The translations under genes were made by a program, and so were the position numbers. Positions 1 to 8,216 of a stretch of DNA of 64,000 bases are shown here, in pieces. Each line of letters begins with the position of its first letter. Position 1 is the first letter of the stretch. The DNA comes from Halobellus sp. MBLA0158 (GTDB lineage Archaea > Halobacteriota > Halobacteria > Halobacteriales > Haloferacaceae). The stretch is from assembly GCF_041477585.1 (NCBI RefSeq), contig NZ_JBGNYA010000001.1, positions 2,232,001 through 2,296,000 on the forward strand. The letters run 5' to 3'. Under the pieces are notes generated by a model, which worked only from the letters and a program-made list of their open reading frames with translations, did not search any database and was not told the origin of the DNA.

Positions 1-264
1 GCGGAGCGTCACGTCGGCGTCGGCGACGTCGATACCGTTCGCCGCGAGGTTCTTGCGGGTCGTTTCGAGCCGGTCCGGCTTGCGTTCCAAGGCGGTCACG
101 CGGCCGGCCCGGCGGGCCGCTTCGGCGGTCACGGCGCCGGTACAGGAGCCGACCTCCGCGAAGTGGTCGGCGGGGTCGAGGTCGAGTTTGGCGAGGAGCA
201 CGGCCCTGACCTCGGGCTTCGTCGGGCCGGCCTTCGCGTCGTGCGGGAGCGATACCTGAGCCAT
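1..264 (-). CDS. cbiT: Cobalt-precorrin C15-methyltransferase CbiT, partial
   Basis: N-terminal 88 codons of a SAM-dependent methyltransferase; the 3' end lies outside the left edge of the window. The opening (SLPHDAKAGPTKPEVRAVLL) and the SAM-binding motif I (AEVGSCTGAVTAEAARRA, about residues 42-60), followed by an acidic residue after the next strand (TALERKP), fit CbiT, which methylates C15 and decarboxylates the acetate side chain of precorrin/cobalt-precorrin rings in cobalamin synthesis. The ATG lies about 28 bases after a TATA-like box, so the mRNA is probably leaderless. A perfect inverted repeat covers that promoter. A related small-molecule methyltransferase is possible, but the start region is typical of CbiT. 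Confidence 0.75.
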   Translation of the reverse strand, partial: MAQVSLPHDAKAGPTKPEVRAVLLAKLDLDPADHFAEVGSCTGAVTAEAARRAGRVTALERKPDRLETTRKNLAANGIDVADADVTLR

Positions 265-290
265 CGACGGAAACAACTTCCGTGGACCGT

Positions 291-310
291 AAAACAATTT
301 TGGTTGTTTT
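291..310. promoter_or_regulatory. Inverted repeat over the cbiT promoter
   Basis: Arms AAAACAA and TTGTTTT (7 bp, perfect) are separated by TTTTGG. The left arm overlaps the TATA-like box of the leftward cbiT gene and the repeat lies in the divergent spacer before the HTH gene. This is the expected place for an operator; the binding protein is unknown. Confidence 0.35.
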
Positions 311-412
311 AGGAAAATCTAGATTGTTCAAAACGGCGCGAATCGGGACGCTCGCGCAATCGGACCGGAATTAGGGCAAAGGTACTTTAGTTCCCGGCCG
401 TGAGGACGAACG

Positions 413-1228
413 ATGGCCGAGAACGCGGACGACGCGGAGGAGTTCGGCGTTCTGCGGAGCAAGCGGAACGCGACCAGGTACCAGATCCTCGTCCAGATCG
501 CCGAGCGCCAGCCCGCGGTCAATCAGCAGGAGATCGCCGACGCCATCGGCATCACGGCCCAGGCCGTCAGCGACTACCTGCAGGACCTCGTCGAGCAGAG
601 CTACGTCAACAAACACGGCCGGGGCCGCTACGAGGTGACGAAGGAGGGCGTCGACTGGCTGATCTCCCAGACCGACGAACTGCGCCGCTTCATCGAGCAC
701 GTCTCCGAGGACGTGATCGGCCAGGTCGAGATCGAGACCGCGATCGCGACGACGGAAATCCGCGAGGGCGAGACGGTCTCGCTGACGATGCGGGACGGCG
801 TCCTCCGGGCGATGGCCGGCGACACGGGCTCTGCGACGGCGGTCGCGGTCACCGACGCCGACCCCGGCCGGGACGTCGGGATCACGAACGTCCAGGGCGT
901 CGTCGACTACGACCTCGGGACCGTCACCGTGGTCGCGGTGCCGCAGGTCCAGAACGGCGGCAGCGCCGCCGTCCCGACAGACCGGGTCCGAGCGCTGGCC
1001 GACGAGCACGACCTCGTGGCGGTCGCCGAGACCGTAGCGGTCGCCGTCGCCGACGCCGCCGACCTCGATCCCGACATCCGTTTTGGGAGCGCGGTCGCGG
1101 TCGGGGAAGCCGCCGCCAGGGGCTTGGACGTGCTGCTCGTGGCCGCCACCGACGTGCTGTCGAGCCACACCGACAAGCTCCGCGAGCAGAACGTCAGCTA
1201 CGAGGTCGTCGACATCGTCGAGGACTGA
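413..1228 (+). CDS. Winged-helix transcriptional regulator, haloarchaeal type
   Basis: 271 residues. An N-terminal winged helix-turn-helix (about residues 18-75: NQQEIADAIGITAQAVSDYLQDLVEQSYV, then the wing GRGRYEVTKEG) is followed by a roughly 180-residue domain rich in Val/Ala/Asp that I do not recognise by function. It looks like the COG1497-type predicted regulators widespread in Halobacteria. The ATG sits about 27 bases after a TATA-like TACTTTA, consistent with leaderless translation. It is divergent from cbiT, with the shared spacer carrying an inverted repeat, so a role in regulating that neighbour is possible but not shown. A palindromic repeat element starts directly after its stop. 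Confidence 0.75.
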   Translation: MAENADDAEEFGVLRSKRNATRYQILVQIAERQPAVNQQEIADAIGITAQAVSDYLQDLVEQSYVNKHGRGRYEVTKEGVDWLISQTDELRRFIEHVSEDVIGQVEIETAIATTEIREGETVSLTMRDGVLRAMAGDTGSATAVAVTDADPGRDVGITNVQGVVDYDLGTVTVVAVPQVQNGGSAAVPTDRVRALADEHDLVAVAETVAVAVADAADLDPDIRFGSAVAVGEAAARGLDVLLVAATDVLSSHTDKLREQNVSYEVVDIVED

Positions 1229-1230
1229 AC

Positions 1231-1300
1231 CGAGTACGCTCGTCTCTTAGCCCCGTCAACGGGGATGGCGCTCGGCGGGAAACAGTGAGAGCATCAGTAT
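1231..1300. repeat. Palindromic intergenic element, copy 1 (diverged)
   Basis: Starts two bases after a stop codon. Shares the string CTCGTCTCTTA on its left side and CGGCGG-(G/T)-AAACAGTGAGAG on its right side with the better-preserved copy near 8.8 kb, in the same order and similar spacing. The outer arms no longer pair well. Probably the same repeat family, possibly acting as terminator or as a small non-autonomous element. Confidence 0.5.
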
Positions 1301-1399
1301 GACTCCCACGCTCGGATCACCGCGAGGAGTCCCGCCGCCGATAGTGCCCACACTGCCGCGTTCCCGCCCCTTATCCCCGTCAGGCTCCTCGAATCACGT

Positions 1400-2161
1400 A
1401 TGTCGACCGACGAGAGCGATCCCGAAAGCGGGAGCGCAGACGGCAGCCCGGTCCCTGGTGAAACGGTCCAACACGGGACAGGCGTCACCTCCAACCGCGC
1501 GTTCCCGACGAGCCACTACGCCGCCCACCTGGATCCGTTCGTGCTCTTCGAGCGCTTCTACATCGATCCCGACCAGGGCTTTCCGATGCACCCCCACAAG
1601 GGGTTCGAGATCGTCTCCTATCTCCTCGACGGGGGGATGGCCCACGAGGACTCGCTCGGCGTCTCCCACACGGCCTACGAGGGCGACGCGATGCGGATCA
1701 CGACCGGCGGCGGCATCCGCCACTCGGAGTTCCCAGCCGACGGCGCCGCCTGCAACGGCCTCCAGCTGTGGGTGAATCTCCCGCGGGAGGACAAGGAGAT
1801 CGACGCCGACTACACCGACGCGAGCGCGGACGAGCTCCCGACCCGCGAGGCCGAGGGCGCGACGGTCACCATCGTCGTCGGCGACGGCTCGCCGATCGAC
1901 CTCCGCACCGAGATGGAGTACCTCGACGCCGTCGTCGACGACGCCTGGACCTGGTCGGTTCCGGAGGGCTGGTCCGGGTTCCTGTACGGCGTCGAGGGCG
2001 ACGGCACCGTCGCGGGCGAGCCCTTCGGCGAGGGCGACGTCCTCCCCGTCACGGAGGCTCGCGACGTCGCGGTCGCGACCGACTCGCGCCTCAGGGTCGT
2101 CGCCGTCGCCGGCCGACCGCACGGAGAGCCGATCCAGCAGCGCGGCCCGTTCGTCTTCTGA
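1400..2161 (+). CDS. Pirin family protein
   Basis: 253-residue bicupin. The N-terminal cupin has the pirin metal-site pattern: two histidines in MHPHKGFEIVSYLLDG, then IRHSEFP with the third histidine and the glutamate. A second cupin barrel (about residues 150-250) follows, without those ligands. Pirins bind iron; some are quercetinases and others affect transcription or metabolism, and the sequence does not decide which applies. The ATG is 27 bases after a TATA-like CCTTATCC, so the start is well placed for a leaderless mRNA. It appears to be a single-gene unit. Confidence 0.85.
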   Translation: MSTDESDPESGSADGSPVPGETVQHGTGVTSNRAFPTSHYAAHLDPFVLFERFYIDPDQGFPMHPHKGFEIVSYLLDGGMAHEDSLGVSHTAYEGDAMRITTGGGIRHSEFPADGAACNGLQLWVNLPREDKEIDADYTDASADELPTREAEGATVTIVVGDGSPIDLRTEMEYLDAVVDDAWTWSVPEGWSGFLYGVEGDGTVAGEPFGEGDVLPVTEARDVAVATDSRLRVVAVAGRPHGEPIQQRGPFVF

Positions 2162-2207
2162 GGAGCGCAAGACCGGCCTTGATATCCCCCGCGCTCGAAC
2201 GGCGGGT

Positions 2208-2879
2208 ATGGCGACGGAACTGACCGAGGGCGTGTGGCACTTCTCGCTGCGGGGCGTCAACGCCTACCTCGTCTTCGACGACGTGCCGACGCTCGTGGAC
2301 GCGGGGACGCCCCTGGACGAGTCGCGGCTCCGCGCGGAACTCGGCGAACTCGGGATGGAGCCCGGCGACGTCGGGCGGGTGCTCCTCACCCACTACGACC
2401 TCGACCACATCGGGACGCTCGGCGCGCTCGCCCCGGAGCTGGACGCGACCGTCTACGCCGGCCCCGACGACGCCGAGATCCTGACCGGCGCGCGCTCGCC
2501 GCCGATCTCGAACCACAAGGGCGCCTTCCAGCGGCTCGTCGGCGTCTTCACCTCGGCCCCGAACCTCGACGTCGAGCCGATCGACGACGGCGACACAATC
2601 GGCTCGTTCACGGCGTACCACACGCCCGGCCACACACCGGGCCACGTGGCGTACGTGAGCGCGGACCTCGACGCGGCGCTGCTCGGCGACCTCGTCGCGG
2701 GCGCCGACGGCGCGCTGGAGCCCTCCGGCTGGGCGATGAGCTACGACACCGAGCGGGTCCGAGAGAGCATCGACGACCTGGCCGCCCGAGCGCCGCCCTT
2801 CGAGGTGGCGTGTATGGGCCACGGGACGCCGCTCACGGCCGGCGGCTCGGAGGCGCTCGCGGCCCTCGCCCGAGAGTGA
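2208..2879 (+). CDS. Metallo-beta-lactamase-fold hydrolase
   Basis: 223 residues. Metal-binding motifs appear in order: THYDLDHIG (the HxHxDH motif, with Asp at the second position), the histidine in HTPGHTPGH, the bridging aspartate in LLGDLVAG, and a late histidine in CMGHGTPL. This is the glyoxalase II-like branch of the fold, usually thioester or lactone hydrolases. The substrate is unknown. The ATG follows a TATA-like CTTGATA by about 28 bases. The convergent ccdA gene ends two bases downstream. Confidence 0.85.
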   Translation: MATELTEGVWHFSLRGVNAYLVFDDVPTLVDAGTPLDESRLRAELGELGMEPGDVGRVLLTHYDLDHIGTLGALAPELDATVYAGPDDAEILTGARSPPISNHKGAFQRLVGVFTSAPNLDVEPIDDGDTIGSFTAYHTPGHTPGHVAYVSADLDAALLGDLVAGADGALEPSGWAMSYDTERVRESIDDLAARAPPFEVACMGHGTPLTAGGSEALAALARE

Positions 2880-2881
2880 TT

Positions 2882-3541
2882 TCAGGGCCCGAGAACGTCC
2901 AGCACGACGACTGAGAGGTAGAGCTGTCCGAGACCGGCGACGACGAGCAGGGCGCCGGCGGCCTGTTTCATCCGCCCCGCATAGCGGCCTGCGTCGCGCC
3001 AGGCAGTCACTCCGGCGTCCGCCAGCAGCGTCACTCCGACGAGCGGCGCCGCCACCGCGACCGCGTACCCCGCGAGGACGAGCGCGCCCTGTCCCGGCGG
3101 CAGCGCCGACGCCTGAGCGACGACGCCGAGGAACAGCGGAACGACACAGCCCGCGGCCGCGACGGCGTAGACCGCGCCGAAGGCGCCGAAGCCGACGAGC
3201 GACTCGGGCCGCGCCGGGAGGGACGGCGTCGGCGCCGTCCACCCCGAGAGGACTAGCAGGCCGAAGGCGACGAGCGCGAGGCCGATCGCCGGCTCGACGA
3301 CCGGCAGGAGCGAGGTGAGCCGCTGGCCGAGCGCGAGCGCGAGCCCCGCGACGACGCCCAGCGAGACTACCGCGCCGGCCGCGGCGACGACGCCCGAGAC
3401 GAGCCCCGAGGCGCTCTCCGTCCGCTGGAGGTAGTAGCCGACGTAGCCCGGTAGCAGCGGGAACGCACACGGCGCGAAGAACGTCGCGACGCCGGCGCCG
3501 ACGGCGAACGCCGCGGTTCCGAAGAAGGCGGGGGAGAGCAC
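2882..3541 (-). CDS. ccdA: Cytochrome c biogenesis / thiol transport protein CcdA
   Basis: 219-residue membrane protein with about six hydrophobic segments. Conserved cysteines sit in APCAFPLLPGYVGYY near the N-terminus and in AAGCVVPLFLG in the middle; this pair in CcdA/DsbD membrane domains carries reducing equivalents across the membrane. It is the last gene of a three-gene operon after the SCO and TlpA genes, so it probably keeps those exported thiol proteins reduced. The start is a GTG two bases after the tlpA stop, which suggests coupled translation. Confidence 0.9.
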   Translation of the reverse strand: MLSPAFFGTAAFAVGAGVATFFAPCAFPLLPGYVGYYLQRTESASGLVSGVVAAAGAVVSLGVVAGLALALGQRLTSLLPVVEPAIGLALVAFGLLVLSGWTAPTPSLPARPESLVGFGAFGAVYAVAAAGCVVPLFLGVVAQASALPPGQGALVLAGYAVAVAAPLVGVTLLADAGVTAWRDAGRYAGRMKQAAGALLVVAGLGQLYLSVVVLDVLGP

Positions 3542-3543
3542 GG

Positions 3544-4104
3544 TTAGGACCGAGGCGTCCCGGACGCCGAACCGGATTCGAGCGCGCGCTCGACCTCACG
3601 CCGGAGCGTCGCCGTCGACGCCACGCCGGCGTGGGTCCAGCGGATCTCGCCCGAGGCGTCGGCGACGGCCAAGTAGGGAAGGCCCGAGGCGCCGAGGGCG
3701 CTCATCAGGTCCGATTCGGGGTCGAGGCCGACCGTCCAGGCGCCGTCGTGGGTCCGCCACCACTCCCGGACGTCCGCGCGGGAGAGCGTGCCGCCGATCC
3801 GCTCGTTCGTCACCGAGACGAACGCGACCTGGTCGCCGTACTCTTCGTGGACAGTCGAGAGCGCGTCCATCTGCTCCTTGCAGGGCGCACACCAAGTCGC
3901 GAACAGGTCGACGACGGTGGGCGCCCCGGGCGCGGGGATCCGGACCTGCCCCGCCGTCGAGCCGCGGGCGTCCATCGTCTCGACGCGGAGCGGAAGCGCC
4001 GAGTCCGACCCGTCGAGTCCGGGGAGTCGATCGGTGACCGCGAGCGCGCTGGCGCCCGTCAGTCCGAGGCCCGCGAGCGCGGTCACGACTCGGCGGCGGT
4101 TCAT
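3544..4104 (-). CDS. Exported TlpA-family thioredoxin
   Basis: 186 residues. The N-terminus MNRRRVVTALAGLGLTGASA is a Tat-like signal/anchor. The thioredoxin fold carries the active-site motif WCAPCKEQMD (about residue 80), and the cis-proline region is SGLPYLAV. TlpA/ResA proteins reduce apocytochrome c or the CuA site of cytochrome oxidase. The start overlaps the stop of the upstream SCO gene by four bases (ATGA), so the two are translationally coupled; ccdA follows directly. The operon suggests a copper or haem-protein maturation function outside the membrane. Confidence 0.88.
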   Translation of the reverse strand: MNRRRVVTALAGLGLTGASALAVTDRLPGLDGSDSALPLRVETMDARGSTAGQVRIPAPGAPTVVDLFATWCAPCKEQMDALSTVHEEYGDQVAFVSVTNERIGGTLSRADVREWWRTHDGAWTVGLDPESDLMSALGASGLPYLAVADASGEIRWTHAGVASTATLRREVERALESGSASGTPRS

Positions 4105-4778
4105 CGGTCCCGGACGGTCGCGAGGTCTTCGATGATCGCTTCGGCCCTCGGCTGTTTCGTCCGGTAGGCCCGCTCGACGTAGCCGTCGGCGTTGACGAGG
4201 AACGTCAGGGCCGAGTGCCTGAACATATACATCTCCATATCCTCGGGATGGGTCCGCTGGAAGGTCACGCCGAACTCCTCCGCGACGACGGACTCGGCCC
4301 GCGATTCGGATTCGGGACGGAGGAAGTGCCAGTTGCCCGCGTCCATCGCGACGTTCATCTGCTCGCCGTAGGCCCGGAGGCGCTCGGCGTCGTCGCGCTG
4401 GGGGTCGAACGTCGTCGGGAGGAACGTCACCGCGTCGGCGTAGCCCTCCTCGATCGCGTGGGTCTGGACGCTCCGCATCGTCTGTATCAGAACAGGACAG
4501 ACCGTGTTGCAGTGGCTGTAGAAGAAGGTGAGAAGCGACGGCGTCTCGACCTCGCGGGTCGACACCTCGGTCCCCTCGATCGGCGCCGGGAGCGTCACGT
4601 CGGGGACGCGCTGGCCCCACGCGGGGTACGGGAGGTCCTCGCTCGTGTACTCGCGATCGGGCTCGGGGAGCGCCACGTCGGGGTTGTCGTCGCCGAGGCC
4701 CAGACAGCCGGCGGTGCCGACCGCGCCGCCAACGCCGATCCCGCCGGCCGCGCCCCTGAGGAAGGTCCGTCGTCGCAT
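4101..4778 (-). CDS. SCO-family copper-binding lipoprotein
   Basis: About 225 residues. The start MRRRTFLRGAAG is chosen because it gives a canonical Tat lipoprotein signal ending in the lipobox GTAGC; an in-frame start 11 codons upstream would only extend it. The SCO/SenC metal site is visible as CNTVCP (about residue 85) and a later histidine in FRHSALTFLVNADG. SCO proteins deliver copper to, or reduce, the CuA centre of haem-copper oxidases. It is first in the operon with tlpA and ccdA. No oxidase subunit lies in this window. Confidence 0.88.
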   Translation of the reverse strand: MRRRTFLRGAAGGIGVGGAVGTAGCLGLGDDNPDVALPEPDREYTSEDLPYPAWGQRVPDVTLPAPIEGTEVSTREVETPSLLTFFYSHCNTVCPVLIQTMRSVQTHAIEEGYADAVTFLPTTFDPQRDDAERLRAYGEQMNVAMDAGNWHFLRPESESRAESVVAEEFGVTFQRTHPEDMEMYMFRHSALTFLVNADGYVERAYRTKQPRAEAIIEDLATVRDR

Positions 4779-4888
4779 CTTGGTCGAGCGGAGTTCGACC
4801 TTCGGGGGCATAAGCGGACGGATCGGTTCTCAGCGTCTGGGTATCGGGTGGCTCCCCTCGCCGATCGCCGTTCGCGAACCTCGGGACC

Positions 4889-5497
4889 TCACGGCCGCCA
4901 GTCGAGGAGCGCCGCGGCGACGAACACCGCCAGCCCGCCGAGGAAGAAGAGGAGTCCGGGCTCGGCCAGGAGGAGCACGCCGCGGACGAGCGGATGCGAC
5001 GGCGCCGCGCCGAGGCTCGCCGGCTCGAAGAGCGACGCCGCCGGGCCGCCGAGGAAGCGCTCGGCGCCGACCTGGACCGCGAGGCTCGTCAGCGCGAGGA
5101 CCGCGACGCCCGTCGCCCAGTCCGCGAGCGAGCGCCGGAGCGCCCCCTGCTCGGCCGACGAGGCGTCGCCGACCAAGACGATCGGGTCGGCCGCGGGCCC
5201 GTAGACGGTCATCTCGTTGCCCTTCTCGGAGAGGCGCGTCCCGACCGACTCGACGACGCCGGCCGACTGGAGCTTCGAGAGGTGGTAGTGGACGTTCTGG
5301 ACCGACGTGTCGAGGTCGCGGGCCAGCTCCGAGGGCGGCGCGGGCTCCCGGTGCAGCGCGCTGTACAGCTCGCGGGCGGTCTCCGAGCCCAGCGCGTCGA
5401 CCAGTTCGCCCGCGTCGTCGTCCGCGACGTCGACGACCGCCGGGGACGCGTCCGGCGCCCGCGTGCGGTCCCCCAGCCTGGCGATCGGGGATGACAT
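4889..5497 (-). CDS. Membrane-anchored ArsR-like HTH regulator
   Basis: 202 residues from the ATG reading MSSPIARLGDR; an in-frame start further upstream is less likely. A winged helix (about residues 30-95: SETARELYSALHREPAPPSELARDLDTSVQNVHYHLSKLQSAGVV, given here only to place it: the HTH lies at PPSELARDL to HYHLSKL) is followed by two hydrophobic segments (AVLALTSLAVQV and LLFFLGGLAVFVAAALL). This architecture is frequent in haloarchaea and suggests a regulator that senses a membrane or envelope signal. Targets are unknown. Confidence 0.75.
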   Translation of the reverse strand: MSSPIARLGDRTRAPDASPAVVDVADDDAGELVDALGSETARELYSALHREPAPPSELARDLDTSVQNVHYHLSKLQSAGVVESVGTRLSEKGNEMTVYGPAADPIVLVGDASSAEQGALRRSLADWATGVAVLALTSLAVQVGAERFLGGPAASLFEPASLGAAPSHPLVRGVLLLAEPGLLFFLGGLAVFVAAALLDWRP

Positions 5498-5588
5498 ACG
5501 CGACCATAGCGCCACCGGGCACATCAAGGTCCGCGTAGCTCAAACGCGCGTTTGAACGCTCCGAGAGCGGCTTCGAGAGTCGTCGAGG

Positions 5589-6968
5589 CTACCGCGAACG
5601 GGCGCGCTGGACCGCGGCGACGGCGTCGAGCCGACCCCATCCCGAGGCGAGGTCGGTGCCGGGGCGGCCGACGTCGCCGGCGGACGCGCGGAGCGCCGTC
5701 ACGACGTCCGCGGGCGAGAGCGACGGCGCCGCGCCGCGGAGCAGGGCGACCACCCCGGCCGTGCGGGCGGCCGCGGCCGACGTCCCGGGGCTGCCGTCCG
5801 CGATCCAGGGACGCGGCGGCGCGACGACGTCGACGCCGGTCCCCCCCTCTCGGGTCGGTCCGCGGCCGCTGTACGGGGCCACGGCGTCGGCGGTCGTCGC
5901 CGTGGGCGAATCGGCGACGGCGGCCGGCGAATCCCCGTCCGTGACGCCGACGCCGACGACCCCCGGGACGCTCGCGGGGACGGCGATGCTCCCGAGCGGC
6001 CGCGCGGGCGAGAGCGCGTGCGTCGGCGTCGTGACCTCGATCCGCCCCGTTCGGGCGCCGCCCGTGGACCGGGCCGCCGCGGCCGGCCGCACGACGAGCG
6101 CGTACGTGCCGTCGTCGAGGTCGGCGACAAGGCGCTGTCCCGCCCGCGACGCGGCGGGCTGGGAGACCGCGACGAGGTTCCACCGCTCCCCGTCGTCGAC
6201 GGCGCGCAGCAGCGCGAGCGTGAGGTCGGTCCGGACCTCAGCGTCCGCGACGAGCCAGGCGACGAACCGGCCGCGGACGGAGCCCGCGCCGGCGCCGTCG
6301 GCGGAGAGCGGGCGAACCCCCAGTCGCGTCGGGTCGGCGTCGCCGTCGGCGGCGACCGCCGCGAGCGGGCCGCGCCAGTGGCCGAGCGCCGCGTTCCCGG
6401 TGGGCGCGACGACGGTAGAGCCCGCCCCGATCGCGCGCCGGACCGCGCGGTAGACGTCCGTGCCCGGCCTCGCGACCGCGCCGTGGGCCGCGACCGGCGC
6501 CAGAATCACGTCCGTCCCGCGCTCGCGACACCACTCGACCGCGTCGACGAAGGCCGACTGCTCGCGGAAGGACGCGAGCGAGAGGGCGGCGTCGGGCGCG
6601 AGCCGCGCCACGGCGGCGGCGGCCGCGGTGCCGTGGGTCGTCCGGTCGACGACGGCCCGGTCGGGGCCGAACTGCCGGATGTCGGCGACCGCGTCCGCGA
6701 GCACGTCGTGCGTCGGATCGAAGCCCGTCGGATCGAGGACGGCGACGTCGACGCCCGCGCCCGCGACGCCCGCGTCGTGGATGCGTGCGATCGGCTCGTC
6801 GTCGACATCGCTTCCGCCACGTCCGCCCCCGTCGTCCGAAGGGTCGCCGGCGGCGTCGAAGCGAGGGAGCCGGCGGGCGCTCGCGAGGCTGAGCGCCGCC
6901 GCGCCGCCGACCGCGAGCGCCCGCCGCCGGCTGATTCGGAACCCCTCGTCGTCGCGTCCGTCCGTCAC
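5589..6968 (-). CDS. Exported subtilisin-like (S8) serine protease
   Basis: 459 residues, GTG start. A Tat-type signal (ISRRRALAVGGAAALSLASA) lies near the N-terminus. The catalytic triad is visible in order: Asp in VDVAVLDPTGF, His in TTHGTAAAAAVA, and Ser in SPGTSAAAARTAGVVALL. The region around residues 215-310 looks like an inserted beta-rich domain. Such halolysin-like proteases degrade or process extracellular proteins. The sequence around the Asp and Ser is somewhat diverged (for example ADGSPGTSAAA in place of the usual GTSMAxP), so activity is likely but not certain. Confidence 0.8.
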   Translation of the reverse strand: MTDGRDDEGFRISRRRALAVGGAAALSLASARRLPRFDAAGDPSDDGGGRGGSDVDDEPIARIHDAGVAGAGVDVAVLDPTGFDPTHDVLADAVADIRQFGPDRAVVDRTTHGTAAAAAVARLAPDAALSLASFREQSAFVDAVEWCRERGTDVILAPVAAHGAVARPGTDVYRAVRRAIGAGSTVVAPTGNAALGHWRGPLAAVAADGDADPTRLGVRPLSADGAGAGSVRGRFVAWLVADAEVRTDLTLALLRAVDDGERWNLVAVSQPAASRAGQRLVADLDDGTYALVVRPAAAARSTGGARTGRIEVTTPTHALSPARPLGSIAVPASVPGVVGVGVTDGDSPAAVADSPTATTADAVAPYSGRGPTREGGTGVDVVAPPRPWIADGSPGTSAAAARTAGVVALLRGAAPSLSPADVVTALRASAGDVGRPGTDLASGWGRLDAVAAVQRARSR

Positions 6969-7081
6969 GTCGCCGACGGTTCCGGCCGGCGGCGCTTGAA
7001 TCTCCCGGACCGGGCAGTAGCGTAAACGGCTGTCGAAGCAATCGGTCGTTCTTAACCCCGCGGCGTCGTCTGTCGACCCGT

Positions 7082-7162
7082 ATGCCCTCCACGGAATTGC
7101 GGTCCGACGCGACGGATAGCCCGAAGCGACGACGGCGGCACAGAGAGGTGCGGGATGCGTAG
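7082..7162 (+). CDS. Possible 26-residue leader ORF before the surface-protein gene
   Basis: Short frame beginning MPSTELRSD and ending KRRRRHREVRDA. Its ATG is about 30 bases after a TATA-like TTCTTAAC, so it is the first start on the mRNA, and its stop overlaps the ATG of the following gene by eight bases. It could be a translated leader or only untranslated mRNA. Confidence 0.3.
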   Translation: MPSTELRSDATDSPKRRRRHREVRDA

Positions 7163-8162
7163 CCGATTCGCCCGCGTGCTCCTGGCCGCGGTCGTGCTGA
7201 CGAGCGTTCTCGCGCCCGCCGTCTTCGCGACCCCAGCCGCCGCCGATCCCAGCGTCGCGATCGAGTACGAGGGCGACCGAGTGACGGTCGCCAGCGGGCC
7301 CTCGCAGGTGATCCGCGGGACGGCGGACGCGCCGACCGGCACGGAGATCCTCGTGCGGGTCCGCTCGACCGGCGACACCTCGCCCGCGTTCCTCAAATCC
7401 GAGTCAGCGGTCGTGACCGACGACGGCACCTGGGCGGTCGCGTTCAACTTCTCGGACATCGGCGCGGGCGGCACGATCGCCCTCACCGCGCGCTTCGAGG
7501 ACGGCTCGGCCGAGACGAGCGTCGACGGCGAGATCGTCGCCTGCGAGGGCGACTGCGCCGACAGCACCCCCGACGCGACGCCGACGCCGATCCCCGAGCA
7601 GACGGCGACGCCGACCCGGACCGACGGGGCCGATTCGCCCGTCGCCTTCGGCGAGAACATCTTCCTCGTGAACCGCGGCGGCGTCGCGGCGATCCCGGTC
7701 TCGTTCACCGGCGACGCGAACGCGGCCGTGATTGTCGTCGGCAACGAGACCAAGGTCAACTACGAACTCGACGCCGTCGTCCGCGACGAGGACGGCGACG
7801 GCGAGGCGGTCCTCTACGTCGACACGTCGCTGGCGGGGCGCGGCGGCGAGACGGTAAGCGTCTCCGGCGGCGACACCGTCGACGTGCGCTCGGAGACGTC
7901 GCTGGACGCGATGCTCGATCCCGCGAGCTACGACGTCTCGCTGTACGCCGGTACAGAGAGGGACGACCCGGTCGACGTGGGGAGCCTCGTCGTGCAGGAA
8001 CAGTCGTCGCAGACGCCGACGAGCACGCCCGCGGAGATCGACGAGAGCGACGTGGCCTCACCCGACGGCGACGGACTCGGCCCGCTCGCGCTCGGCGGCC
8101 TCGTCAGCGGGGCCTTCCTCGTCGGCGGCGCGGCGCTGGCGGCAGTGCTGCTACGCGGGTGA
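7155..8162 (+). CDS. Exported cell-surface protein with C-terminal membrane anchor
   Basis: 335 residues. Sec-type signal peptide (MRSRFARVLLAAVVLTSVLAPAVFA, cleavage near ATPAAA), two beta-rich domains, a Thr/Pro/Asp linker around residue 140 (PDATPTPIPEQTATPT) and a second one before the C-terminal hydrophobic segment (LGGLVSGAFLVGGAALAAVLL) that ends at the last residues. It resembles the BGTF-type haloarchaeal surface proteins. Two cysteines (CEGDC) could form a disulfide. The function is probably structural or adhesive. The ATG falls inside the end of a short upstream frame. Confidence 0.75.
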   Translation: MRSRFARVLLAAVVLTSVLAPAVFATPAAADPSVAIEYEGDRVTVASGPSQVIRGTADAPTGTEILVRVRSTGDTSPAFLKSESAVVTDDGTWAVAFNFSDIGAGGTIALTARFEDGSAETSVDGEIVACEGDCADSTPDATPTPIPEQTATPTRTDGADSPVAFGENIFLVNRGGVAAIPVSFTGDANAAVIVVGNETKVNYELDAVVRDEDGDGEAVLYVDTSLAGRGGETVSVSGGDTVDVRSETSLDAMLDPASYDVSLYAGTERDDPVDVGSLVVQEQSSQTPTSTPAEIDESDVASPDGDGLGPLALGGLVSGAFLVGGAALAAVLLRG

Positions 8163-8216
8163 TGATCTGTTTACCGGATGGTAAGATACTTCCTTCCGGC
8201 GGGAAAATGGGGAGGT

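Noticed and set aside
371-1302. Long open frames antisense to or in other frames of the HTH gene and many other genes
   Set aside because: They are Arg/Pro- or Asp/Val-rich shadows produced by the GC-rich third positions of the real genes, with no motifs.
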